Part shown: one piece after another, positions 1 through 10,814 of the stretch
Position numbering within the stretch: the first letter of the stretch is position 1
How the letters are laid out: each line of letters begins with the position of its first letter
DNA from: Pictodentalium vernedei
Lineage: Eukaryota > Mollusca > Scaphopoda > Dentaliida > Dentaliidae
NCBI GenBank assembly: GCA_031216915.1
Contig: CM062288.1
Coordinates: 176,121,919 to 176,185,918 of the forward strand
Length of the DNA: 64,000 nt
Direction: 5' to 3'
Program-made: the position numbers and the translations under genes
Notes under the pieces: generated by a model
The model's database searches: none
Seen by the model: the letters and a program-made list of their open reading frames with translations, nothing else
Told to the model about the DNA's origin: nothing

Positions 1-2060
1 GGAAACCACTCGCTGCCTCGCTGGAAGCAACAGGAAGGCTCGTTGACAGAACCTGAGTGAGTAAGGAGAGGGAGAGGGCCTCCCTAAGCTCACTGCCCGT
101 ACTGGCCGGTTCGACAGGGGAACGAACCGGCAAAGTGGCTTCACCTCTGACCCTCTGAACCAGCGAAGGGTCATGATCCTCCAAAAGACCCGACGTGGGA
201 CGACGGGTGGCAGCCGAAAACGTCTGAAGGCAGACGTGTATAGGGGTGTGACACACCCCGAGGATTAACATAGCAGGAACTCATGAGAGTCACTGCTGAC
301 CTCTGCAGGGCAGAAGGTCCATGCTGCACAAAAGACGTTGGACCCCCAAAACTGGTCGTGTGGCCAGAATGAGTGGACGGAAATGCCACGGAGTTCATAG
401 TGTCCCACTAAGAACAACCGAATCCAATGACAACTGTGGTGCTCGACGGCGCAGAGACCACAGGAGAGGGTCCGGCCAGCAGCCACTTCCAACTTCGCCG
501 AGTTGAAGTCAGGGAAGGCTGAGGCCGATACCCCCACGTCTACACAACCAGACACCGCAGCAGACCACTGCAGGTATAAAACTACTGTGCTCAATGGCTG
601 AGAGGACACAGTATGGGGTTCAGTCGGCAGCCCCATTTGACTTCGCCGAGTGGAAGTCTGGGAAGGCTGAGGCCGAAACCCCACAACCACACTACAGACA
701 TCCCTGCAGACCCTGGCAGGGAGAAGCCGGCTAAAAACGGTGCCCAATGACGTTGTAGACAGAACAGCAGTAGCAGCAGATACGACGGGAGCTGTTGGAA
801 CTGGCGGAAAAGCGGAGAGAGCCACCAAGCTCGGCCTCCAAAGGAGGAGTCACAACCCTAGTGACAGCCTCAGATGTCGACTGGAGAGGGCGCATAGTCC
901 TGGAACCAGGCATCTCTACACCAGAAAACCAACAGCTCCCGCAGTATCCACCACGGTAAAAACACTGCACATTCCCCACGGAAGGGGAATAACTCTCACC
1001 AGACATGGCCGAATCGGGAAGCCCCGAAACGACAGTGGTCCCCACCCCCCGCTGGTGCGGGAGGAGCTGCACATCCCCCACGGAGGAGGAGCAATTCTCA
1101 TCAGACGTGGTCGAATCAGGCGACCCAAAACGAAAGCGTTCACCACCCACCAGCGGGAGGAGCTGCACATCCCCCACGGAGGGGGTCAAACTCACACCAG
1201 ACGTGGTCGAGTCGGGCGGCCCCGAAACGATAATGTCCCCCCCCTGCCGGTGTGGGAGTAGCTGCACATCCCCCACGGAGGGGGTAAACTCACATCAGAT
1301 GTGGTCGAGCCGGGAGGCTTCCGAAACGACTGCATTCCACACCACCCGCGGGTGCGGACGAAACAGACACGAGAACGCACCAATGGCGAGGGCAAAAGGA
1401 ACTGCCCTAAAGGAACCGAACTGGAAAGAACAGAGGTGAGAGCAGTAGAAGAAAAAGGTGAACTCAACAGAAACAGAAAGTAGAAGAACACCCTCAACTA
1501 TGAAAGAAGGTGGCAGAACCCAGAAGGCCGACACCTACTCCAATAAATTTTTTTATCAACCGAAAAAAATTCATTGTCGAATCACGATGACACGATGTCG
1601 CAAAACATTCGCGAAAACGGAATAGTAATTAATAAACAATGAGAAAGTGGTTGAAAATATAAACGAGAATATATAAAACACAGTCCTGTTATTATACGAT
1701 CTTCAGATCCATAATTCCAGTCACAGGAAAACCATTATCCACGAGTTGAATTATCACTGTTTCATAATGCATATGGCGGAAACACATCCTGCTCACGCTT
1801 CGGATAGAAAAAGAATGACGAATTGATGCATTGCGCACTATTACGGAAGTCGTGGATTTGTACTATGGAAGAGCGTCCCATACTGGGTGTGCGCCGATGG
1901 CGCTCGGCCCAGTTTTGGCTTATTTTTTTTTGTGGTGTTTTTACACCACTTTTCTTTCCCAAATCTTGGGAAAGATTAAAATAGAGAGTATTTTATCCGA
2001 GTTAGGTTCTTCCACTGTAGTGCAAGCCTGTTGTAAACAATTGAGGTAGGTTGATAAGAA
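1..2060 (-). mobile_element. Right (5') part of a family-2-related DIRS-like element, decayed
   Basis: The last ~180 bases resemble the right end of element X: a TTGTAAACAATTG core is followed by GTAGGTTGATAAGAA, close to the X terminus. If so, positions 1-1750 should be its leader and ORF1, read on the minus strand. That stretch is GC-rich with an internal ~100-bp tandem repeat, but no continuous ORF1 and no Cys/His cluster could be recognised. It appears to have inserted into the right end of a family-1 element, whose sequence resumes near 2078. The similarity was judged by eye and is moderate, so the coding content stays unassigned. Confidence 0.45.
964..1365. repeat. Minisatellite, four ~100-bp units
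   Basis: The motif CTGCACATCCCCCACGG recurs at about 964 (variant), 1067, 1163 and 1262, giving spacings of 103, 96 and 99 bases. Both strands are open through much of the array because of its composition. On the minus strand it encodes a repeated GDVQLLP-type peptide. It may be an internal repeat of a DIRS ORF1, comparable to the 44-residue repeats in element X, but the sequences are not clearly alike. Confidence 0.75.
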
Positions 2061-2077
2061 ACTACGCCTAAACACCT

Positions 2078-2505
2078 CATTAAAAAATTTAAAGTTACAG
2101 CCCTGAATATTTTCTGTCACTCATTTTTCCTCTCCTCCTTCTATATCCTCCTTAGATCCACTATTTCTCTAATATTTATGTGTCTGGCATCATTTAAACT
2201 GAGATTTACAAGCACAAATATCAGTCAGATGTGAACTGATGAAGGGCCAAACAAAGAATGATAATTGGCGCCAATTTCGGGACGTCCTTGACACTGCGCA
2301 TGCGCAGTGAAGGCAAAGTATGGAGGACCTTCAGGACATGATTTCTTTTGGTTTTAGATGCAAATTTTGGGGATTGGGGGGCAAAATTTGTGTTTGGCCC
2401 TGGAATTTTAAGAGTTAGCACCAGCAACTATGTCTGGGTCATTGGTACAGTATAAAAATATATATAAATTACTTTGAATTTTTTCATATTTTTATACTGT
2501 ATACC
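2078..2505 (-). repeat. Family-1 DIRS right ITR fused to an ICR
   Basis: 2078-2457 matches the right ITR of the family, including the CACTGCGCATGCGCAGTG palindrome, TTGGCGCCAA and the terminal GGGTCATTGGTACAGTATAA. It runs straight into ICR sequence (ATATATAAATTACT through TTTTTTCATATTTTTATAC) that normally follows a left ITR. This looks like recombination between the right end of one copy and the ICR of another. The ICR carries the CAT-type junction also seen in copy C. Confidence 0.7.
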
Positions 2506-2960
2506 AATGGGCCAGACTAGCTGAATCATAAAAAGGTGGAGGGCCTAGAACTTCCGAAATAGTAGATCAACATAGATCAAATCCTTCAATCCATGATGAA
2601 GAAAATTAGAATAATTGGAATTTACATGTATGTCTCTTAATAAAGAGACATATCCTAATATGGATCCCAATTATGTAAATCCTAAATCCAAGCATGAAAT
2701 CATGTTAATTAGGATGTAACAAATAAAAATTTTTTAAGACTAGTCTGGACTAAGCCCTAAAAATTAGAATGGCATATTGAGAATGAGAGAAAATTGCCCA
2801 TAAACCTACGCCAAACAATAATACTCCAGCTGATCGCCGAATATAGTACGGGCAAAACAGCTTCCTTCATAGTTACATATCCAATAAGCCAGAGAAGTGG
2901 GACAAAATGACCCCCCCCCCCCTTTTTTGAACATATCTTCAAAAGAAAAAGGGGAGAGCT
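2506..2960 (-). repeat. Decayed 3' untranslated segment of a family-1 DIRS
   Basis: Landmarks of the family 3' region occur in order: the GGAGGGCCTAG motif, a hairpin at 2629-2652, and a C-tract at 2911-2922 after an ACAAAATGA stretch. No YR coding sequence follows, so the copy is truncated. Downstream, 2961-3410 shows no gene and no repeat I recognise. Confidence 0.5.
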
Positions 2961-3410
2961 CTGGAATCAACAAGTAGTACCTGGAAACGATATAAATAAA
3001 TATCGATCAGGCACTCAAAAATTAATTCGTGAATAATAAATGGTGCTTAATGCCACTTCACAAGCAAAGGATATAGCGATGATTTTGGTAAATAACATTA
3101 TCCGCTACAAAATATGCACTGCAGACGGCGTATACAGGTACGACGAAATCAGTGAAATAATAATATAACATACACATACAAAAGCGAGATACGATGAACA
3201 ATCTCTACAGAGAAAACATGCTTCAAGATCATTCACAGGAGGCCTCTGTACAATTAAATCCAGTAAGAACACTCTCCAACGTGTACTATTTGGTATCTAC
3301 AACTATAAACACGTGAGAATATGCAGTTTGAGAACCGACAAAACAGAGACCAGGATCTAGAAGTGGAAGCAGGTATGATTAACCGGCTCCAACACAAACC
3401 GCCCCCGAAA

Positions 3411-3630
3411 TCTAATACAGAAATGCGAATGTCTGTATCTATATCTCTCTCTCTCTCTATCTTTGTTCCAGGTGAACTCCTCCGTTTCTCGACCGATCGA
3501 TCTCAAATTTTCTACACGGGGGTAATTCGTCCCTTAGGATGGGTGCCGTGCCCGTGCAGGGAGACCTTGACCTTGAAATTGATGATCTTGACCTTTTATT
3601 TTGAAAATGGCTGGGCCAATCGGGCTAAAA
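3411..3630 (+). mobile_element. Helitron-like non-autonomous element H1, left part
   Basis: It begins TCTAATACAGAAATGCGAATG-like, as does the intact neighbour at 10815, and carries the conserved head with a CT microsatellite and TCTCGACCGATCGATCTCAAA, then the first TGACCTTGA-rich monomer. It is cut at CTAAAA by DIRS copy A and resumes at 10655 with TTTCATATG, which restores the monomer without any duplication. The TC start and CTAG end are Helitron signatures. No Rep/helicase is encoded. Confidence 0.75.
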
Positions 3631-3882
3631 GTTAAAAAATTTATAGTAATTTATATATTTTTGATACTTAACAATGACCCAGACTTAGCTGGTGCTAACT
3701 CTTAAATTCTAGGACCAAACGCAAATTTTGCCCCCCCTCCCCCCCCCCCCCCCCCCCCCCCCCAATCCCCCTAATTGGCATCAAAATCCAAAAATTAGAT
3801 GTCCTATGTGGTCATAAGTATAAAAAATATATAAATTACTATAAATTTTTTAACATTTTTATACTGTACCAATGACCCAGAC
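3631..3882 (-). repeat. Copy A left ITR (shortened) and ICR
   Basis: 3631-3809 is the left ITR. It lacks its inner half, including the GCGCATGCGC palindrome, and has an expanded C-tract at about 3724-3763. 3810-3882 is the ICR, which joins the complement of both element termini (TTTTTTAAC|ATTTTTATAC). The ICR is thought to template completion of the termini during circle formation in DIRS1. Confidence 0.85.
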
Positions 3883-4087
3883 TAAGCTGAATAGAAAAAA
3901 GGCTGGAGGGCCTAGGACATAAAGGAAAATCCAATAGGCTCAGTTACATATAAACAGAATTATCCCCTCAAGGAGAAGAGGAGAACAGGTTTTACATGTA
4001 TCTTTCTTGTTTGTATCAAAAAAGAAAGACACAATACCATTCCGTAATTGAGCACAATAACATCAATGATCTCTATTAACATCCAGT

Positions 4088-4404
4088 TTCGAATCCCACC
4101 TGCGGCAACCGCGTTGTGTCCTTGGGCACGACACTTCACCCTGATTGCCTACATGGGGGCACGATGACGCTGTGTACTGAGGCATACTGCACGTCGATGG
4201 TGCGCATGTCTTCAACCAATCTAACCCTGCTTGTGCTGCGGTGCAGAGTTCAGAGTTACGATGTTGGAGAGCTGACAGCTGCTCGTCGTTGCTCGGTGGT
4301 TCTCTCCGGGTACTCCGGCTTCCTCCACCCGTAAAACTGTCACGGTCACGATTAGCCATTGTGCATAAGTATGTGACCTTAAACACCAATAAATAAATAA
4401 ATAA
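4088..4404 (+). mobile_element. tRNA-derived SINE (5'-truncated)
   Basis: The start has a Pol III B-box-like TTCGAATCCC, followed by a GTCCTTGGGCACGACACTT core typical of widespread invertebrate SINEs, and it ends with (AAAT)n after TGACCTTAAACACC. It is flanked by a 13-bp duplication, ATTAACATCCAGT, at 4075-4087 and 4405-4417. Copies D, F and G hold the empty site with a single ATTAACATCCAGT. The A box is missing, so the 5' end is truncated. Family naming is from memory. Confidence 0.85.
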
Positions 4405-4819
4405 ATTAACATCCAGTATAACCCATTATACTAATCTTTTAAAGGAAAGCCAATAAATAAAGATAGTCCAGAGAATGAGACTCTTTATACTCATTTAAAA
4501 GTGTCCGAGGATTGTATATTAGCACTCGTATCAGAAGTGACATATACAAATGCTTCACACCGAGCTACACTTTAAAAATATTACATAAATGAGATAGACA
4601 TTAGCTTTACACTTTAAAACCATCCCGGCACCGACTCTGATTACTGACTCCAGAGGAGGTATTCCCTTGCTTTTCACTATAAAGCAGGTGATATAAGGGA
4701 ACACCATCCCCCCCTGCTCTGGGTCAAATACCCCAGAACGAAGAGGGCAGCAGGACAGAGTCACTACCGGAACAGAAAGCCTGCATAACTATAGTTGCAA
4801 CTGTTTAGTGGACGACATT

Positions 4820-6697
4820 CTAAGAAACAGGTAACGGGCCTAAACATCGAAGGTCGCCAGAAATGGACTCAATATTTCTAAGATAAAAATTAGTGAACGT
4901 GGAAGGCTGAGACCAAAATGCAGCATTCATCAAATCGGTAATAGCAACACTATTAGCATAAGCCCAAGATGTAGACAGTGCTCTTACTTCATGCGCCGAA
5001 ATCTTAAGCACAGACTGCTGAGATGAAGATAATTTATCATAAGCAGTACGGATAGTTAATTGAATCCACCTTGCAATAGAATGGACTGTAATGTCCTTTC
5101 TAATAGGCAGCAGAGACAGAAAGAAACGCTTACGTCCCTTTCTGATAAACTCAGATCTACGTTTGTAAATACGCATGGCTCTAACTGGACAGAGCAAAGG
5201 CCTATGACCGTCTGAAGATGGCAGAGCCTTAATAACAATAGGTTCAGGATACTTATTAGGAGCCTGATTCTCAGCCAAAAATCCAACATTAGTAGTTAAA
5301 GTAATAGTATTACCAACACTACGATAGTGAGAATCATCAACTGATAGTGCATGAACCTCACTAACACCTCTCGCAGAAGAGAAGGCGAAGAGAAAAGCTG
5401 TCGTATAAGATAAGAATTTGAAGTCCACTGTATCAAGAGGCTCAAATGGCGCTTCTTCTAGCTTCGGAAGAACCCAAGCTAAATTCCACTTAGGAATTAA
5501 CCTAAGGGTTCTAGGTCTATTTATCGAAAAGTTTTTCACTAACTTAGATAAAGAGACATCAGATCCAATCTGTAACCTATCATGATGAGCATAGGTATCC
5601 GATAGCATAGACCTATAACCCTTAATGGTTACTGGCTGCAGTTTGATCTCGTCAAACAAGTAGACCAGAAAATTAGCAATGTCTGGAATGGAGGGATCGT
5701 AAATATCAATAGAATGATCCCAACACCACCTATAGAAAACCTTCCACTTTGCAGCATAATTTAGCGAAGAGGAGGTCCTCCTACTGTTAGAAATTGAGTC
5801 CACTGCCCATCCTGTAAAATGCTTGCCGTGTAAGAAGGACCGCACAACGGAAATACGTGAATGTTGAGACCTTGCGGGTTGTGATGCAGTGCACACGATC
5901 TCCCCTGCAAAAGAAGGTCCTCCCGTGGAGGAAGCTTCCGCGGAATGTCCCACAACAGACACCTGAGTAGATTTATCCATGGTCTCTGGGGTGACAGAGA
6001 TGCTACCAACAGAATCTTGCAGTGAGATTGCTTGATTTTTAGCAATATCTGCTGAATCAACGGAGCTGGAGGATACACGTATCCTATCATTCCCTCCCAA
6101 GAGATCGAGAGAGCATCTACTGCAAACGCTTGAGGATCTGGGCATGGCGACACATATGTCTGCAACTGATTGTTGAGATGCGTCGCAAATAAGTCTATCA
6201 TTGGATGTTCCCATTGGTAGCAAATCTGATTGAATACTCGTTTGTTGAGAGTCCATTCTGATGACAACATGCAACCTTTCCGAGAAAGGGAGTCTGCTAG
6301 AACGTTCAGACGACCCAGTATATGACAGACCGATAGAAGAACTTGATGCTCTAGGACAAGCAGAAGGATCCTTTCCGTTAAACTGAATAACGGAATGGAA
6401 TGAGTGCCTCCCTGGGTCCGAATGTACGCTACTACTGTCGAATTGTCGGACAGAATTTGAACATGCGAATTCTGAAGAATGTTCATTCACTGACGTAGCG
6501 CAAGCCATATTGACATCATCTCTTTGATGTTTATGTGCTTGTTTAGGAACTGCGGATCCCAAAGACCCTGGCACCTCGAATCCGTTGGGCTCAGAGTTGC
6601 GCCCCAACCTGTCTGACTCGCATCCGTCATTATCATAAAACTCGGATCCGGCAGTTGCAGTGGTACTCCTTGAGTTAACCACTGAATATCTGCCCAA
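4820..6697 (-). pseudogene. Copy A tyrosine recombinase ORF, catalytic Arg lost
   Basis: A 625-codon open frame ends in a tyrosine recombinase, the enzyme that joins circular DIRS DNA to its target. The last ~320 codons are the recombinase: the N-terminal SLNYAAKWKVFYRWC region, HEVRALSTSWAY (His and second Arg box), and a terminal NFYLRN carrying the nucleophilic Tyr. The first Arg box reads SSARGVSEVHAL where other copies have SSARRVSELHAL. Arg to Gly at that position should abolish catalysis. The upstream half of the frame overlaps the RNase H/methyltransferase-like ORF, as in DIRS1. Open frame retained, active site lost. Confidence 0.85.
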
Positions 6698-7480
6698 GTC
6701 TGAATCTCTTGTTTCACTTGATTCGACAAGACGATGTTCGATTCGAGCAAATGAGTCTTCTCACTCCAATTCTGAGATAAAATATATGTGGAGTGGACGA
6801 GTGCGTAGCCACTCCATCGGAATAAGATCGGGAGCGGGTCCGCACAAACCTGTCAGTCTCATGAATTCTCTCGCTGTTACTACATCTGAGTGAAGACAAA
6901 AGCGAGTGTAACAACTGACCTATATCGCTCTGGTTAACGGCAGACGGACGAGATTGTTGTGCGTCTCTAAGCTCATTCCCACGTGGGTGAATGATTTGGA
7001 CGGCACTAGATCCGACTTCTTTTCATTTACTATGAGACCGAGACGTCGAAGCAATTGAAGCAGACTCTAAACATCGTTCTGAAGCATTAACTTGCTGCCG
7101 TAACCCTGAAGAATGTCGTCCAAGTAGGCCGACGTTAGCACAGATGAATCAGCTCGGAAATGAGTCATTACCGAGATCATTATTCGAGTAAAGGCCCAGG
7201 GTGCTAGATTCAGACCAGAGCATCATTGATCGGAACTGAAAACAACTCCTGGAACAGCAAAGCGAAGGTACTTTCTAAACACAGGATGTATCATGACGTA
7301 AAAGTACACAACCTTGAGATCTATGCTTGCAGCATAATCGTTCACTTGAATGCTCGCTCTGACCGATCGGATGGTCTCCATATAAAATTTTGGAGCCACG
7401 ATCAGCTTGTGTATCCAGATCAGATCTATAACTGGATGAAACGAGCCTGCCTTACTCCTCCCTGCTGAGTCTGACTTTTT
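5761..7480 (-). pseudogene. Copy A RT/RNase H/methyltransferase-like ORF remnant
   Basis: Fragments in order: RT finger/palm (VIDLIWIHKL, NDYAASIDLK) near 7220-7480, a degraded YLDDIL box near 7110, RNase H (IMTDASQTGWGATL, HINIKEMMSIWLALR) at 6487-6750, then SDNSTVVAYIR and the DLFATHLNNQ / SPCPDPQAFAVDALS region to 5761. A TGA near 6487 replaces the Trp of LALRHW. The RT N-terminus is missing: at about 7462 sequence from the ORF1 C-terminus (KKSDSAG) joins RT codons (GSFHPVIDL), a deletion of several hundred bases relative to D or F. Confidence 0.85.
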
Positions 7481-9342
7481 CAAAGCGGAATTAAAAGCAG
7501 AGAATCCGAAGCTTTCTTAGTAATCTGATTATAGATTGTAGAAAGCTTAACGTCGAAGAGAAGCTCTCCTGAGACTGGAGCGACTGGAAGAGAGTTTTTT
7601 CACCTTACTATCCACTCCTGTGGATGCAGCCAGGGCAGCATCACGTCTGACTAACTCCATATTGCTGCTGAAAGGGTGGAGTTATACGTAGAATATGCTA
7701 TAGCCTTGAAAGAACTCTTGAGAAAGTTTAAACATCCTGGAATTCTTTCCCTTTGAGACGTAATGATAATGCTCTGGTAAGGTGATCTGCGTAAGATAAT
7801 GCGTCTAAATTAATTCTATTAGATGAGATTGTCGTCTCCAGTATACTGGAGTTAATAGACATGGACGCCGGCAATGACAATTCCAGGTATTCAGCCTGTT
7901 GTCAAAACGCAGAGGAACTCTCGGAAAGCCTTGTCCTGCCGTTTCAAATCTATGTCTAGCATTGATGAAAGGCAGCTGTATAGCACTAGGAGATAAGAAA
8001 CCGGATTTGCCAGTCTTAGAGGCTAGCTTGAATATAGCGTCATTCAAAAGTTCAAATGTCCATGTGACATTTCTGGATTGGGTCGGAAACTCAGGGACAG
8101 AGCCCCTAATCCGGCCGAAAAAGTCTGTGTCCAGTGACGCTTTCGGTTTCTTATCAGGTATCGCAGCATTTTGGTCCGGAGAAACAACTTCTAAAAGGTG
8201 ATGCCGGATGAAATCTACGGCCACCTTAAGTTGATCAGAAAGGGAAAATTTCAGCTGTACTGATTCCCTTTTACCATCTGCCTGGACTACATAAGAATCT
8301 TGGTCATCCCTTACTGACTCTGCAGGGGAGCGAACCGACCCCGCTTGCTCAGACAGTTTCTTTACTGAAAAAGTTTCTGATAGCTGCTGGGATGCTGCGA
8401 TGAATTGAGCTATCTGTGTCTGCTATCCGTCACGGAGGCCTGTGGAGCCGCGGTCTTACGTAATTTAGCCGCTGGAAGCTCCTGGGACGTTAATTTCTGC
8501 ATACTTCTCATATGCGAACGTCCTGACTGGAAAGGCCTTGTGTCCGTGGCTAGCGGATGGCGTGACCTGGTCAACGTGGACTCCCTGGTCGGTGAAGCAG
8601 GCTGGATATCTGCGGGCACATAGCCAAGGTGAGGTCGTGTGTGCTGATGTGAGCATGAGGAAGCCAATAGACAAGCCGCGTCGGACTGTCTATGTGACGG
8701 AGCATCCCGAGCAGGAGGAGTGGACGTATGCTCCGACTAATGAACGTTACATACAACAACATCTGGGCCTCTCTCGCTCACAGTCCGGGTACACCTGGAC
8801 GCGCTAGCAACCAGACTGACTGGCTTCCACCATTCCATCCTCTGATCTGTCGTCGCCGGGTGTGCGTGATTCGAGATTATAGTGCTCGCAACACCCCTTC
8901 TCCTCTCCTGGACCGCAACGGACAAACTCAGCGTCACAACCATTCCGTGAATGATTGCTTCACCGGGGGAGCTAGCGGGCGACAAGTGACCGTCGATCCT
9001 ACGTGGGACCTCTTGGGCACTTGCCGCATTCCTTGAGCACTTTGCCACTAGCTCATTATTGCGACAACGGAAGCACACTTTTGAAGACATCACGGAAACA
9101 TCACCCTGTTCTTGTTCCTCTGGAAAAGAGACTGAAAAAACTAGAGTGACCCTGTGGAGAGAGGACCGGCATGGACCTCTCACCACTAACAATATACCTT
9201 GACACACGTCTCCAACGTTTGTCATCTGAATTGGCACACATTGAGCAAGAATTAGTGCGAGTACACAGACTACAACAAATACAATGAACATGAGAAGCAG
9301 AGGAAGACTTCCTTGATTTACAATTGAACAATATTCTTTCAT
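7481..9342 (-). pseudogene. Copy A ORF1 (gag-like) remnant
   Basis: The capsid-like core is seen at 7805-8224 (AVDFIRHHL, FELLNDAIFKLASKTGKSGFL, LPFINARHRFETAGQG), homologous to ORF1 of D and G. The N-terminal part (to Met at 9342, MKEYCSIVNQ) has lost the correct frame straight after the start, so the Cys/His cluster is not readable as protein. Part of the twin palindrome found in other copies is deleted near 8765. Upstream, the leader keeps a splice-donor-like GTAAGT (9576-9581 on the complement). Non-functional. Confidence 0.8.
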
Positions 9343-10089
9343 TTTGAAAAAATATTAAACAGTCATTGTACTCGCACCAACCCTTGAAAACAAAGATACA
9401 TAATAATAATAATCCATTACAAACATTTTGAAAATTAATTCAAAAGAAAAAAAAATTTTCAAAAAATTTTCAAGATGAGCCCAAGTTCCCAATTGGAACG
9501 ATGAGCGCAAATGGATCCCCAAAAAGCCTAAGTGTGGGCAAAATTTTTTAAAACATGTTTACAAATTAATGTTACACTTACGGACAATATTAATGTATCT
9601 GGCTATGAGAAGAACTAATAGAAGACAAGGAATCACTGTCAGAAGTAACTGTTGTCAACATAAACAAAAGTGAATAAAAAGTGGAAACAAGACTCCAGGA
9701 ACTGAAATATGGCCCGAAATCAGTAACCAATTTTAACACTATCCGATGTAAAACAGAGGCTTCCTGAGAAGAAACTGCAGTACATCGGATGGTAGATGCA
9801 TGACCGAAATGCCTAACCACCCTAGGGTGAGGACGTAACCATGGGGAAAAACAGAATAAACATTCTGTTACCAAGCCAAAACTCCCAAGAAATTTCAGTA
9901 AAAAAATTACAAAAATTATGCCAAAAGTATGGGAGAATAGCAAGGGAGGTATAAAGGAAAGGGAGAGAGGAAACTCTGAACAAACTGAGGAAATTTCATA
10001 ACAAGAATGTAAACATCAGGCCTATGCCCCGAAATTAGGGAACATGAAATAATTTTGCATAAAAATGATAAGTTACAGTCCTGAACACA
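9343..10089 (-). other. Copy A 5' leader with predicted intron
   Basis: No reading frame. The predicted intron runs from the GTAAGT donor (complement of 9576-9581) to an AG near 9387. The rest matches the leaders of E and F, with A-rich stretches and the motif TATGCCAAAAG. Confidence 0.5.
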
Positions 10090-10654
10090 TCCTTCCACTG
10101 TTTCTTCCTCTCATCCTTTTATTTCATCCTTAGATCCACCATTTCTTTCATGATTTTGTGTCTTGCATCATTTAAACTGAGATTATAAGCACAGATATCA
10201 GTGAGATGTTACTGGTTGAAGGGCCAAACAAAGAATGAGTATTTTGCTCCAATTTTGTTACTTCCTGGACACTGTGCATGCGCAGTGGACAAAGTATGGA
10301 GGACCACATAGGACATCTAATTTTTGGATTTTGATGCAAATTTTGGGGATTGGGGGGGGGGGGGGGGAACAAAATTTGTGTTTGGCCCTAGAATTTAAGA
10401 GTTGGCACCAGCTAAGTCTGGGTCATTGGTACCTTGACCTTGAAATTGGTGACAATGACATTTTATTTCAAAAACGGAGGGGCCGATCGTTCTAAAATTT
10501 CATGCATGCGCAGTGGACAAAAGTATGGAGGACCACATAGGACATCTATTTTGATGCAAATTTTGGGGATTGGGGGGGGGCAAAATTTGTGTTTGGCCCT
10601 AGAATTTAAGAGTTAGCACCAGCTAAGTCTGGGTCATTGGTACAGTATAAAAAT
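10090..10654 (-). repeat. Copy A right ITR with internally duplicated tail
   Basis: The ITR runs to GGGTCATTGGTAC (10432), then switches to ~70 bases of the neighbouring Helitron monomer (to about 10502), then repeats the last ~150 bases of the ITR from CATGCGCAGTGG to the true end at 10654. The inserted monomer variant (ACATTTTATTTCAAAAACGG) matches the monomer at about 11262 rather than the others. Confidence 0.8.
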
Positions 10655-10814
10655 TTTCATATGTGCGGATATATTGGCCCATCGATCATTTGGACTTTAT
10701 CAGGGTGCCTGTGCAGGGTGACCTTGACCTTGAAATTGGTGACCTTGACCTTCTATTTCGAAAACGGCTGATATAACCATCTTCTCCCGTGCAACGTCGG
10801 GTATCACCCGCTAG
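10655..10814 (+). mobile_element. Helitron-like element H1, right part
   Basis: This continues the split monomer (TTTCATATGTGCGG), holds one TGACCTTGACCTTGA unit, and ends CCGTGCAACGTCGGGTATCACCCGCTAG. The CTAG terminus preceded by a short GC-rich hairpin is the usual Helitron 3' end. H2 begins at the next base, so the two elements are head to tail. Confidence 0.75.

Larger units (their letters stand above)
3631..10654 (-). mobile_element. DIRS1-like retrotransposon copy A (family 1), defective
   Basis: The 7,024-bp copy has a left ITR plus ICR, YR, RT/RNase H/methyltransferase-like ORF, ORF1, leader and right ITR, all on the minus strand. It starts GTTAAAAAATTT and ends CAGTATAAAAAT, the termini predicted by family ICRs. 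It sits inside H1 with no target duplication. It is dead: the ORF1 to RT junction is deleted, RNase H has a stop, the YR lacks its first catalytic Arg, and ORF1 is frameshifted. A SINE is inserted in its 3' region. Confidence 0.92.

Noticed and set aside
740-1439. Plus-strand frames over the ~100-bp repeats
   Set aside because: Both strands are open because of repeat composition. No domain is recognisable, and the flanking right-end similarity suggests any coding is on the minus strand.
5761-6486. Met at 6486 as a separate RNase H gene
   Set aside because: It is simply the first Met after a stop inside the RT/RNase H ORF of copy A.
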